DNA of 64,000 nt, from assembly GCA_022649665.1 (NCBI GenBank), contig JALCOL010000008.1:37008-101007 (forward strand), read 5' to 3'. Within the stretch, counting starts at the first letter, position 1, and every line of letters starts with the position of its first letter. Below, piece by piece: positions 37,434-46,299 of the stretch. The notes beneath the pieces were generated by a model that was given only the letters and a program-made list of their open reading frames with translations, was not told where the DNA came from and did no database searches. The position numbers and the translations under genes were made by a program. Source of the stretch: Enterococcaceae bacterium. Its GTDB lineage: Bacteria; Bacillota; Bacilli; Lactobacillales; Enterococcaceae.

Positions 37434-39174
37434 ATGTTTCTTGAAATTGGCTGTTGTAAAGCTGCGCATAGAAGCCGTCCTTTTCCAACAGTCCCGTATG
37501 TGTCCCCTGCTCGATAATGTGGCCATGGTTCATGACCAAAATCAAATCGGCATTTTTGATCGTCGACAAGCGGTGCGCGATCACAAAACTGGTCCGGCCT
37601 TCCATCACTTTATCCATTGCTTCTTGGATCAGTTCTTCAAGACGGGTATCGACTGAACTCGTCGCTTCATCCAAAATCAAGATCTTCGGGTCAGCGATGA
37701 TCGCCCGCGCGATCGTGATCAGCTGCTTTTGCCCGAGCGAGATATTCGTACTTTCTTCATTCAAGCACATCTCGTAGCCGTCCGGCATCGTCCGGATAAA
37801 GTGATCGACATTGGCAGTTTTCGCCGCATCGACGACTTCATAATCGCTGGCATTCAGATTGCCAAAGCGGATATTTTCCATGATCGTATCATTATATAAC
37901 CACGCGTCCTGCAAGACCACCCCGAAAAGGGCGCGGATCGTTTTGCGCTTGCAATGCTTTGCATCGACCCCGTCGATCCGGATCGCCCCCTTATCCGGGT
38001 CGTAAAAACGCATCAGCAAATTGATCAGCGTTGTTTTCCCGGCACCGGTCGGTCCAACGATCGCGACTGTCTGGCCCGGCGCGACTTTGACATTCAAATC
38101 TTCGATCAGCGGCTCATCCGGATCATAACTGAAAGACACGTGATCGAAATGGATCGCGCCTTTAACGGGCTCCGGCAGTTGTTCCTCTTGCTCGATCTCT
38201 TTTTCAGGGGCTTCATCCAAAATCTCAAAAATCCGCCGAATCGAAGCAGAAGCACTTTGGAGAACGGCCGAGAGCTGGGTGATCTGTCCCATCGGCTGCG
38301 AAACTTGCCAGACATATTGCACAAATGCCTGCACTTGCCCCACGAGCATCGTGCCGCCGATCACCGAAAAGCAGCCGAGGACTGCGACGCCGATATAAGC
38401 GCTGTAAGCAGTCAAATTAACGAGCGGCGACATCAAGCCGCTGATAAACGCCGCTTTGAATCCGTAGCGGTAAAGCTCTTGATTGACTTTTTTAAAACCG
38501 GCCAGCGTTTCCTTTTCACGACCAAATGCTTTTAAAACGCCAAAGCCGGTCATATTTTCTTGGACATAGCCGTTCAAACGGCCTAAAAAGTATTGCTGCT
38601 GTTTAAAATACGGCTGCGAGATCTTGACGATGATCCGGCTGATCACAAGCGAGGCTGGGATCATGATGATCGCAAACATCGCGATTTTCGGACTGATGTA
38701 AAACATCATCAAGACTGCAAAAGCAATGCTCAGCACCGCATTGACGATCGCCGTAAAACTTTGCTGAAGCGCGTTGCTGAGCGCATCGATGTCGTTTGTG
38801 ACCCTAGAGAGCAGATCACCTTGCTGGTGCTGGTCGAAGTAGGCGACCGGCAGCAAATTGATCTTATGGGTCAAGTCACGCCGCAAATCACTCATCGCTT
38901 CCTGTACAACGTGCGTCATGCAAAAACCGGTCCCGAGTTGGCAAATCGAGTACCCCAAGCCAACGAAAAAGATCCAGATCAAACATCTGAAAATATATGG
39001 AAAATTGAGTTTTTCCCCCTGCGAAATATTTTTGGCGATCTCGCTTGTCGGCAGTCCCGAAACATAAGGAAGCGCGGCATTGAAGCCGACGGTCGCTAAA
39101 AGCAGCAGCATCGCCAAAATAAAGATGATTTTGTAAGGCGCGATATAGCGCCACAATCTGCGTAAGTCTCTCAT
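37432..39174 (-). CDS. ABC exporter half-transporter, catalytic-site subunit
   Basis: A 580-residue exporter with six membrane segments (about 1-320) and a C-terminal ATPase: Walker A GPTGAGKTT, signature reading ISLGQKQ, Walker B ILILDEATSS with the catalytic Glu. Start at the ATG that overlaps the partner's stop (ATGA). Together with the upstream gene it forms a heterodimeric exporter of the LmrCD/BmrCD type; substrates usually include drugs or lipids, not known here. Confidence 0.92.
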   Translation of the reverse strand: MRDLRRLWRYIAPYKIIFILAMLLLLATVGFNAALPYVSGLPTSEIAKNISQGEKLNFPYIFRCLIWIFFVGLGYSICQLGTGFCMTHVVQEAMSDLRRDLTHKINLLPVAYFDQHQQGDLLSRVTNDIDALSNALQQSFTAIVNAVLSIAFAVLMMFYISPKIAMFAIIMIPASLVISRIIVKISQPYFKQQQYFLGRLNGYVQENMTGFGVLKAFGREKETLAGFKKVNQELYRYGFKAAFISGLMSPLVNLTAYSAYIGVAVLGCFSVIGGTMLVGQVQAFVQYVWQVSQPMGQITQLSAVLQSASASIRRIFEILDEAPEKEIEQEEQLPEPVKGAIHFDHVSFSYDPDEPLIEDLNVKVAPGQTVAIVGPTGAGKTTLINLLMRFYDPDKGAIRIDGVDAKHCKRKTIRALFGVVLQDAWLYNDTIMENIRFGNLNASDYEVVDAAKTANVDHFIRTMPDGYEMCLNEESTNISLGQKQLITIARAIIADPKILILDEATSSVDTRLEELIQEAMDKVMEGRTSFVIAHRLSTIKNADLILVMNHGHIIEQGTHTGLLEKDGFYAQLYNSQFQET

Positions 39175-40904
39175 CGATTCAATTCCTCCTCTGAAAGCTG
39201 CGAAGTCGCGATCTCGCGGTAGATCTCGCAATTTTTGAGAAGCTCGCGATGTGTTCCCTGCCGGACGACGCGCCCTTCTTCCAAGACGACGATCGAATCA
39301 GCATCCATGATCGTTGAGACTCTTTGAGCAACGATCATGACCAGTGCTTCTTTCGTCTCTTCTTTCAAGCGCTTTCTAAGAGCCGCATCCGTCTTGAAAT
39401 CAAGTGCTGAGAAGCTGTCGTCGAAAATATAGATCTCAGGTTTTCTGATCAAAGCACGTGCGATCGCAAGCCGCTGCTTTTGCCCGCCGGAGAAATTCGT
39501 GCCGCCTTCACTGATTTCTTCATCAAAGCGTTTCGGTTTTTCATTGATAAAGTCAAGTGCTTGAGCTGTTTCACACGCCTTCTCCATTTCAGCAAGTGTC
39601 GCATCAGCCTTGCCGTAGCGCAGATTGTCAGCGATCGTCCCGCTAAAGAGCGTCGCCTTTTGCGGAATAAAACCGATCTTGCGGCGCAGATCGCGCAAGC
39701 GATACTCTTTTACATCGACCTCATCGACCAGCACCCGTCCTTTCGTAGCATCGAAAAAACGCGGGATCAAGCGGATCAGCGTCGATTTCCCGCTGCCGGT
39801 GCTGCCGATAAAGGCTATCGTTTGTCCGCGATGGGCTTCAAAATCGACATCGCGGATCACTGGCGACTCGGCGTGCCCCGGATAGGCAAAACTGACGTGC
39901 TCAAATTGAACTTTCCCGCTTGTTTTCGCCGGATCGCTCTCGGCTGGTCCATCGGTGATCGAGGGCAGTGTTTCGAAGGCCTCTTCAATGCGCAGTGCAG
40001 AAACATTCGCCCGCGGAAAGGACATAAAGACTGACGCAAACAGCATAAATGAAAATAATGCGTGAAAAATGTACTCGATAAACGCGATCAAGTCGCCGAC
40101 ACGCAGCGAACCGCTGTTGATCTGCAAAGCACCAAACCAGATCACAAAGATCATCACGATATTGAATAAGAAAAAGAATGCCGGCTGTGCAGTGATCATC
40201 AGCTTGAATAAACTTTTTGAACTGTCAGTGTAGTCTTTATTCACTTTCGCGAAGCGTTCCTCTTCATGGTTTTCATTGACAAATGCGCGGATCACTCGCA
40301 GGCCGCTTAAGTTTTCCCGCAAGATCATATTGATCTTGTCCAGATTTTTCTGCTGCTTTTCCGAAAGCGGTTCAGAAATACGGCCGATCAAGATCACGCC
40401 CAAAAGAAGGAGCGGCAGCGCCAAAAAGATCGCTAACGATAGACTAGGGCTGGTCCGCATCACCAGATACAAACTCGCCAAAAACATCAACGGCGTCAAA
40501 AAGCCCATCCGCAAGATCATGTTCAAAAATACCATGATTTGATAGGCATCATTCGTCGTCCGCGTGATCAATGAAGAAACGCCCAGCGTTTCATAATTTT
40601 CATGCGAAAACGTCTGGATCTTTGCAAACAAATCGTTGCGGATATCACGGATCATATTGGAAGTGATCCGGTTGCTGAAATACGCAAGCATGACATTCAG
40701 CGCGATCCCGACGGCTGTGATCGCGATCATCAAAAGACCTTGTCTCTTAATAAAAGCAGTATCGTTGGTCAGTACCCCGCGATCGATCATCTGCGCCAGC
40801 AAAGTCGGCAGACCAAGTTCGATCAAAATAAATCCAAATACTCCTAAAAAATCAAAAAAAAGCAGCTTCTTATACCGCATGGTATACCGCCACATCAGCT
40901 TCAT
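39171..40904 (-). CDS. ABC exporter half-transporter, degenerate-site subunit
   Basis: 577 residues, six membrane segments then an ATPase domain with intact Walker A (GSTGSGKST) and signature FSGGQKQ, but Walker B ends IYIFDDS: the catalytic Glu is Asp. That is the usual asymmetry of heterodimeric exporters and supports pairing with the downstream gene. Start at MKLMWRYTMRYKK, 8 bases after GGAG. Confidence 0.92.
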   Translation of the reverse strand: MKLMWRYTMRYKKLLFFDFLGVFGFILIELGLPTLLAQMIDRGVLTNDTAFIKRQGLLMIAITAVGIALNVMLAYFSNRITSNMIRDIRNDLFAKIQTFSHENYETLGVSSLITRTTNDAYQIMVFLNMILRMGFLTPLMFLASLYLVMRTSPSLSLAIFLALPLLLLGVILIGRISEPLSEKQQKNLDKINMILRENLSGLRVIRAFVNENHEEERFAKVNKDYTDSSKSLFKLMITAQPAFFFLFNIVMIFVIWFGALQINSGSLRVGDLIAFIEYIFHALFSFMLFASVFMSFPRANVSALRIEEAFETLPSITDGPAESDPAKTSGKVQFEHVSFAYPGHAESPVIRDVDFEAHRGQTIAFIGSTGSGKSTLIRLIPRFFDATKGRVLVDEVDVKEYRLRDLRRKIGFIPQKATLFSGTIADNLRYGKADATLAEMEKACETAQALDFINEKPKRFDEEISEGGTNFSGGQKQRLAIARALIRKPEIYIFDDSFSALDFKTDAALRKRLKEETKEALVMIVAQRVSTIMDADSIVVLEEGRVVRQGTHRELLKNCEIYREIATSQLSEEELNR

Positions 40905-41010
40905 AGCAAAAGCTCCTCTCAAAAAAGTCTACAAATCACTATATCACAGCCTAAAGCGGAGAAACAACCGCCTGCAGCTTTTTTTCCGCAAACGTGCGCG
41001 CTATACTTAT

Positions 41011-41245
41011 TTTTATCGTTGTGATAAAATAGAAACAACGGTTTAAAAACCCTACTGTTCGGTAAATCAACTACTGCACCTAGGCTAGAATGAATGACGA
41101 GGTTCTAGGCTATAACAACTCCGGTTCTTATAGCGCACCAGATTGGCGGCAGAAATAAAAACCCTCAGGGACTTGTTTACGGTTCGGGCCCTCGTCTATT
41201 TGTATGTTTTTTTCACCTATATCGATTTTTTAAAGGAGATTTTGA
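41011..41245 (+). promoter_or_regulatory. Promoter and long, possibly structured leader of rpoY-rnjA
   Basis: An extended -10, TGATAAAAT, at 41022-41030 overlaps a perfect 7-base palindrome TTTTATC-GTTGT-GATAAAA (41011-41029). The leader of about 205 bases has several local stems: CTAGAA/TTCTAG near 41091-41115, CTATAA/TTATAG near 41113-41135, and AGGG/CCCT near 41173-41197 followed 14 bases later by a TTTTTTT run, terminator-like. GTTCGG occurs twice. It does not match a riboswitch I know. No reading frame in it is convincing. The gap left of 41011, back to the exporter start, shows nothing. Confidence 0.45.
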
Positions 41246-41247
41246 GT

Positions 41248-41469
41248 ATGATCTATAAAGTTTACTATCAAGAAAACAAATCACGGAATCCTAAAAGAGA
41301 GGATACGCACGCTCTCTATGTAGAAGCTCCCGATGACATCAGCGTTCGCGAATTGATCCAAGCACATACCCCATACAATGTGGAATTCATTCAAGCGCTC
41401 GATGGCAATTCTCTGGAATACGAGAAGCAGAATGCTGATTTTGCTTTGACGGAGTTCCCTGAAGCATGA
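41248..41469 (+). CDS. rpoY: RNA polymerase epsilon subunit
   Basis: The small RpoY (YkzG, DUF1447) subunit, 73 residues, beginning [20 protein letters not shown] and keeping the family pattern through the LYVEAPDD and [12 protein letters not shown] segments. The ATG follows AAAGGAG; the open frame continues upstream into the leader without a start signal. It overlaps rnjA by ATGA, the conserved Firmicute pair. Confidence 0.95.
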   Translation: MIYKVYYQENKSRNPKREDTHALYVEAPDDISVRELIQAHTPYNVEFIQALDGNSLEYEKQNADFALTEFPEA

Positions 41470-43142
41470 AGTTATCAATCAAAAACAATGAGACCTCGAT
41501 TTTTGCAGTCGGCGGTCTCGGCGAAATCGGAAAAAATATGTATGGGGTTCAATTCCAAGATGAAATGATCTTGATCGATTGCGGGATCAAATTTCCCGAA
41601 GACGAACTTCTTGGGATCGACTACGTGATTTCCGATTACAGCTATGTCGTTCAAAATGCACACAAAGTCAAAGCACTGGTGATCACGCACGGCCACGAAG
41701 ACCATATCGGCGGGATCCCTTATCTTTTGAAACGAATCAACGTGCCGGTCTATGCAACACCGCTCACGATGGCTTTGATCAAAAACAAATTGGAAGAACA
41801 CAATCTTTTGCGCGACGCTGAACTCCATGAGATCAATCAGGATTCAGTGTTGAAATTCCATAAAACATCCGTCAGCTTTTTCCGCACGACCCACAGTATC
41901 CCCGATCCAGTCGGGATCGTCGTGAAAACGCCCTCCGGCAATATCGTTGCCACCGGCGATTTTAAATTTGATTTTACGCCAGTCGGCCCGCCGGCTGATC
42001 TTCATAAAATGGCGCGGATCGGTGAAGAAGGCGTTCTTTGCCTGATGTCGGACTCGACCAATGCTGAGATCCCGACCTTTACGAAATCAGAACGCTTTGT
42101 CGGCCATTCGATCGAAAAAATCATCGAAAAAGTCGAAGGACGGATCATTTTCGCCAGTTTTGCTTCCAACATTTCGCGGCTGCAGCAAGCAGCTGAAGCG
42201 GCTGTTAAAAACGGCCGCAAGATCGCCGTTTTCGGCCGCTCGATGGAAAACGCGATCGCAAACGGGATCAAATTAGGCTATATCACGGTCCCTGAAGACA
42301 CTTTCGTCGACAACCAGACGCTGAACAGTCTGCCGGCGAACCAGACGATGATCCTCTGTACCGGTTCTCAAGGCGAACCCATGGCGGCTTTAAGCCGGAT
42401 CGCTAACGGAACTCACCGGCAGATCTCGATCAATCCAGACGACACTGTGATTTTTTCAAGCTCGCCGATCCCCGGCAACACGACCAGTGTCAATAATTTG
42501 ATCAATCTGTTGAGCGAAGCCGGTGCCAACGTGATCCACGGCAAGATCAACAACGTCCACACTTCCGGGCACGGCGGGCAAGAAGAAGAAAAAATGATGC
42601 TGCGCCTCATGAAGCCGAAATTCTTCATGCCGGTCCACGGCGAGTACCGGATGCTCAAGATGCATGCGACACTTTCCGAAGCGGTCGGGGTCCCGAGAGA
42701 AAATTCATTTATTTTAGAAAATGGCGATGTCTTGGCTTTGACAGCGGACACCGCTCGCGTTGCGGGACATTTCAATGCCGGCGAAGTATATGTCGACGGC
42801 AGCGGCGTCGGCGATATCGGGCACGTTGTTCTGCGCGATCGGCGCGTGCTCTCCGAAGAAGGTTTAGTTTTGGCAGTCGCAACGATCGATTTAAAACATC
42901 GCGAAATTCTTGCCGGGCCAGATATTTTGAGCCGCGGATTCGTCTATATGCGCGAATCCGGCGAATTGATCAATGAAGGCCAGCGGATCTTATTCCGCGC
43001 TCTGGTAAATGCGATGAAAGATCCGCATGTCACGGAAAACAAATTGCGTGAAGCGATGACAGGCGCTTTGCAGCCGTATCTGTTCGAAAAAACCGAACGC
43101 CATCCGATGCTTTTGTCGATGGTCATGAAGCCAGACGTTTAA
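41466..43142 (+). CDS. rnjA: Ribonuclease J1
   Basis: A metallo-beta-lactamase/beta-CASP RNase with 5'-3' exo- and endonuclease activity in mRNA decay. 558 residues. Metal ligands His75, His77, Asp79 and His80 (THGHEDH), beta-CASP motif [11 protein letters not shown], and the C-terminal dimer domain. Coupled to rpoY. Confidence 0.97.
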   Translation: MKLSIKNNETSIFAVGGLGEIGKNMYGVQFQDEMILIDCGIKFPEDELLGIDYVISDYSYVVQNAHKVKALVITHGHEDHIGGIPYLLKRINVPVYATPLTMALIKNKLEEHNLLRDAELHEINQDSVLKFHKTSVSFFRTTHSIPDPVGIVVKTPSGNIVATGDFKFDFTPVGPPADLHKMARIGEEGVLCLMSDSTNAEIPTFTKSERFVGHSIEKIIEKVEGRIIFASFASNISRLQQAAEAAVKNGRKIAVFGRSMENAIANGIKLGYITVPEDTFVDNQTLNSLPANQTMILCTGSQGEPMAALSRIANGTHRQISINPDDTVIFSSSPIPGNTTSVNNLINLLSEAGANVIHGKINNVHTSGHGGQEEEKMMLRLMKPKFFMPVHGEYRMLKMHATLSEAVGVPRENSFILENGDVLALTADTARVAGHFNAGEVYVDGSGVGDIGHVVLRDRRVLSEEGLVLAVATIDLKHREILAGPDILSRGFVYMRESGELINEGQRILFRALVNAMKDPHVTENKLREAMTGALQPYLFEKTERHPMLLSMVMKPDV

Positions 43143-43149
43143 ACAAAAA

Positions 43150-43182
43150 AGATGAAGCAAGCCGAAATAGCTTGCTTCATCT
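43150..43182. terminator. Bidirectional terminator after rnjA
   Basis: Perfect stem GATGAAGCAAGC / GCTTGCTTCATC, 7-base loop, A run on the left and TTTTTTT on the right; it also ends the convergent GNAT gene. Confidence 0.92.
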
Positions 43183-43686
43183 TTTTTTATTCAAGCGTTT
43201 TTCCATGACGATCACAGCTTCTTGTTTGGAATCAACCGCTGTCCTTTTCTTTTCCTTTGCGACAAAGCCTGACTGTTTCCAAAAGCGAAACGCTCGCAGA
43301 TTTTCTTCCAGCACGCCAATGCGCACTTTATTTATTTCCGCTGCTGCAAATCGTTGCATTATTTCTTCGACGATCCGCGTCCCGTGACCGCGTCCTTTAG
43401 GGCCGACCAGCAAAAGTCCGATCATTAACGTGTCCTTTTCAGGAAACCCGATCAACAGATCACTTACTGCGACCGCCACCGGACCTTCATAAATCAGCAG
43501 AAATTTTTTCCGTTCGCGAGGAAATCCTGACGGGAGCTGCTGACAAGCCTTTTTCACTGTGGCATGTGTCGGTTCGTCATTCATCAGCCAAAAGTAAGCT
43601 CGATTCTGCAAGTAAATATCAAACGCAATCTCGGAATTTGCTTCGGTGATCTCAGCAAAAGAATAATTAAATTCTTTTTCTACCAC
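43177..43686 (-). CDS. GNAT-family N-acetyltransferase
   Basis: 169 residues with the acetyl-CoA loop GPKGRGHGTRIVEE and the C-terminal motif NLRAFRFWKQSGF. Substrate unknown. The start is GTG, 5 bases after GGGGAG; it overlaps the end of the SDR gene by 7 bases, so they are cotranscribed. Confidence 0.87.
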   Translation of the reverse strand: MVEKEFNYSFAEITEANSEIAFDIYLQNRAYFWLMNDEPTHATVKKACQQLPSGFPRERKKFLLIYEGPVAVAVSDLLIGFPEKDTLMIGLLLVGPKGRGHGTRIVEEIMQRFAAAEINKVRIGVLEENLRAFRFWKQSGFVAKEKKRTAVDSKQEAVIVMEKRLNKKR

Positions 43687-44426
43687 GGCAACTCCCCGCT
43701 TTGATCACTGAAGGTGCCGGTAGTTTTTTGATCCCCTGAACTTGCTAAAGCGACGATCCGCGCAGCACCCTGCGAAACATCCTGCATTCCAGGAAGTTTT
43801 GCGGCATCCTTTGGACGGCCGCCAAACTCTGTCGCTGTCCAGCCGGGATTGACCGAGTTAACGGTAATGCCGCTAGCCGCCAGTTCTTTACTGAAACAGA
43901 TCGTGGCAAAATTAACGGCTGCTTTTGAAGCCTGGTAACCCAATGCAGACGCTTTATAATGCGGTGCATGCGGATCTGCCGCTAAAGTGAGCGAGCCCAT
44001 ATCGCTCGAAAGATTGATGATCTTCCCCCATTCAGCGTTCCGCAAAAGCGGTAAAAAGACTTGCGTCGTGTCCACATTGCCAAAAAAATTCACCTCAAAA
44101 TCTTCGCGGATCACTTGAAGCGGCAAATCGGAAGGCTCTCGGTGCCCATCAAAGGCAACACCGGCATTGTTGATCAAAATATTCAAATAAGCGGTTTTTC
44201 GCAAGATTTGGGTACGGGCATCAACTAGACTGGCATGCTTCGTTACATCCAGCTGAACGACTTCTGCAGCGATCTCCATAGAAATCAATTTCTGAACAGC
44301 TGCTTTGCCGCGCGCTAAGTCACGCGAACCCAAGAAGATATAATGCCCTTTTTTCCCAAGTTCTTTGGCCGTTTCAAAACCGATCCCTTTGTCTGCTCCG
44401 GTGATCAAAGTAAAAGTTTGGGTCAT
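43680..44426 (-). CDS. Short-chain dehydrogenase/reductase
   Basis: 248 residues of classical SDR type: TGADKGIGFE cofactor loop near the N-terminus, NNAG motif, and the catalytic Tyr-x3-Lys in YQASKAA. The region after the active site resembles carbonyl reductases. Start at MTQTFTLITG after GGGAGAG; frame open upstream into the cspA terminator without a signal. Confidence 0.9.
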   Translation of the reverse strand: MTQTFTLITGADKGIGFETAKELGKKGHYIFLGSRDLARGKAAVQKLISMEIAAEVVQLDVTKHASLVDARTQILRKTAYLNILINNAGVAFDGHREPSDLPLQVIREDFEVNFFGNVDTTQVFLPLLRNAEWGKIINLSSDMGSLTLAADPHAPHYKASALGYQASKAAVNFATICFSKELAASGITVNSVNPGWTATEFGGRPKDAAKLPGMQDVSQGAARIVALASSGDQKTTGTFSDQSGELPW

Positions 44427-44466
44427 CGATTCTCTCCCTTTCTTTAAATGAATGCTTTCAATAAAA

Positions 44467-44494
44467 AAGACCGAACCCAAATGGATTCGGTCTT
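44467..44494 (-). terminator. Terminator after the cold-shock gene
   Basis: Stem AAGACCGAA / TTCGGTCTT with a 10-base loop and TTTTTATT on the minus strand. Confidence 0.9.
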
Positions 44495-44510
44495 GTAGAT
44501 TCAAAATGAA

Positions 44511-44711
44511 TTAGTCTTTTGTAACGTTAGTTGCTTGTGGTCCGCGATCTGTTTCTTCAACGTCAAAAGTTACATTTTGACCTTCTTCCAAAGTTTTGAA
44601 ACCGTCGCCTTGGATTGCAGAGAAATGTACGAATACATCGCTGCCGTCTTCGCGGGAGATAAAGCCAAAACCTTTTTCTGCGTTAAACCATTTTACTGTA
44701 CCATGTTCCAT
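44511..44711 (-). CDS. cspA: Cold-shock protein
   Basis: A 66-residue single-stranded nucleic-acid-binding OB-fold protein. RNP1 KGFGFI and RNP2 VFVHF are intact. Acts as an RNA chaperone. It has a strong promoter and a leader of about 120 bases, as is common for cold-regulated csp genes; AGGAGG precedes the ATG. Confidence 0.96.
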   Translation of the reverse strand: MEHGTVKWFNAEKGFGFISREDGSDVFVHFSAIQGDGFKTLEEGQNVTFDVEETDRGPQATNVTKD

Positions 44712-44870
44712 GATAAGAATTCCTCCTCGTGCCTATTGCACTTAATAGAATATTTTGTAACTTTGAAATTTGGTACGATAGAGGTGTTTCTTTTTCATAA
44801 AAACAACTTCTAAAAGATACCAATAGCAAATTACATAAATTAGTATACCCCATCAGATAACCAATTGCAA
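44712..44870 (-). promoter_or_regulatory. Promoter and long leader of the cold-shock gene
   Basis: Minus strand -35 TTGCAA (44865-44870), 17-base spacer, -10 TATACT (44842-44847). The AT-rich leader of about 123 bases contains an imperfect GTGCAATAGGCAC stem just before the ribosome binding site. Cold-dependent leader folding is known for csp mRNAs and only inferred here. Confidence 0.65.
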
Positions 44871-44911
44871 GGAATCGGCTCGATCCTGCTAAAATAAAAA
44901 AACGTAATACC

Positions 44912-45607
44912 TCACTCTTCACCAAAAAGATATCCCGCCGCCCGCATACTCAAGTACTTTTCGCTTCCAATGATGAAATGGTCTAAAATCTCGATCCCGA
45001 GCATTTCGCCGCTTTCGATCATCCGCTTGGTAAATGCCAAATCGTTCTTCGACGGTGCCGTATCGCCTGAGGGATGATTATGAACGATAACAAGCCGCGC
45101 GGCTGAGATCTTGACGGCGAGCCGAAAAATCTCACGCGGATGGGCGATCGCTTGATTCAAGCTGCCGATAAAAATCGTTTGTTCCTTCAATACCTCATTT
45201 TTCGTATTCAAATATACTGCGATCATTTTTTCTTGATGCTCATCTTTCAAACGGCGGATCCAATAATGCCCCATATCACTGCTGGAGACGACACGGCGTG
45301 CTTTCGGCAGATTGGCATATGCGGCCCGTTTCCCTAATTCGAGCGCAGCTTGGATCTCGATCGCTTTGACACTTCCGATCCCTTTGATGCTCCGCAGCTC
45401 CTCGAGGCTGGCCTTTTTCAAATAATACAAATTGTCGAAATACTCCATGATCGAACGCGCGATCTCGCTCGTCGAGCTGTTTTTTGTGCCGGAACCGATC
45501 AAGATCATCAGCAGTTCCTGATCGCTCAATACCTCGGTCCCATTTGCTGCCAAGCGTTCGCGCGGCTGGTCGGCAAGTGCGGGTTCCCGCAAGGTGAAAG
45601 AATGCAT
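44912..45607 (-). CDS. radC: RadC/JAB-domain protein
   Basis: 231 residues: N-terminal helix-hairpin-helix (SIKGIGSVKA) and C-terminal JAB metalloprotease-like domain with HNHPSGDTAPSKND. Historically called a DNA repair protein; its real role is uncertain. It lies downstream of folC and the HAD gene, as in other lactobacilli, where mreB often follows; here cspA follows. Confidence 0.93.
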   Translation of the reverse strand: MHSFTLREPALADQPRERLAANGTEVLSDQELLMILIGSGTKNSSTSEIARSIMEYFDNLYYLKKASLEELRSIKGIGSVKAIEIQAALELGKRAAYANLPKARRVVSSSDMGHYWIRRLKDEHQEKMIAVYLNTKNEVLKEQTIFIGSLNQAIAHPREIFRLAVKISAARLVIVHNHPSGDTAPSKNDLAFTKRMIESGEMLGIEILDHFIIGSEKYLSMRAAGYLFGEE

Positions 45608-45639
45608 ATAAATCCCTCCTTACCGAAGAGATACGCAAA

Positions 45640-46299
45640 TCAGCTGAATAAAAACTTCCCGACATCATTCAAAGAAGGGATGATTGCCAGTGTCTTCTCT
45701 TTCATTTCCGGCGTCGGCGGCAAAAGATCCGGCACCATGATGACCGCGATCTCAGCGGCGGCGCCTGCGCGTACGCCGTTATAAGAATCTTCAAGCATCA
45801 ATACTTCCTCTTTGGGGACCGCCAGTCTTTTGATCGCCTCGTTTACGATCGCCGGATCCGGTTTGGCAAGTGGTACATCTTCAGCAGAAACGATCGCAGT
45901 AAAAAAATTCTCTAATTTTTTTGATTGCAAAAGAAAATCGATCGCTTCGCGGTTGTTGCTGGAAGCGATCACACACGGCAGCTGGCGAGCATTCAATCTT
46001 TTCAATAATTCCAGCGCGCCGGCTTTCAGCGGGACTTCCCCTTTGGCAAACTGTGCCCGCGTCAGTGCATAGCTTTCACGAATAAACTGGTTGGTCTTTT
46101 CCGCACCGCCGAGCGGATCGAAATCACGATGATAATTATCCCACAGTTCTTCATCAGACAATCCGATAAAGCGCCGGTAATATGCTTTATCAAAAGGAAA
46201 GCGGAATGCATCGGCGACTTTTTGTGCATTGTTATAGTAAACTTCTTCTGTATCAAAAAGCAGCCCATCAAAATCGAAAATAAAACCGTTATATTTCAT
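45640..46299 (-). CDS. HAD-family phosphatase/phosphomutase
   Basis: 219 residues, HAD subfamily I with a helical cap: DFDGLLFDTE (nucleophile motif), SSNNREA, and the acidic motif MLEDSYNGVRAG. Beta-phosphoglucomutase-like by pattern; substrate unknown. ATG after AAGGAG; its 5' end overlaps folC by 11 bases. Confidence 0.87.
   Translation of the reverse strand: MKYNGFIFDFDGLLFDTEEVYYNNAQKVADAFRFPFDKAYYRRFIGLSDEELWDNYHRDFDPLGGAEKTNQFIRESYALTRAQFAKGEVPLKAGALELLKRLNARQLPCVIASSNNREAIDFLLQSKKLENFFTAIVSAEDVPLAKPDPAIVNEAIKRLAVPKEEVLMLEDSYNGVRAGAAAEIAVIMVPDLLPPTPEMKEKTLAIIPSLNDVGKFLFS

Noticed and set aside
39171..40904. Second pseudo-ATPase because Walker B has Asp instead of Glu
   Set aside because: One degenerate site is normal in heterodimeric ABC exporters, and the partner gene keeps the Glu.
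41040..41230. 6S RNA or tRNA-like RNA gene before rpoY
   Set aside because: The ends do not pair into a long 6S-type hairpin with a central bulge and no T-loop motif is present; treated as a possible leader structure instead. No tRNA or rRNA gene was seen anywhere in the window.
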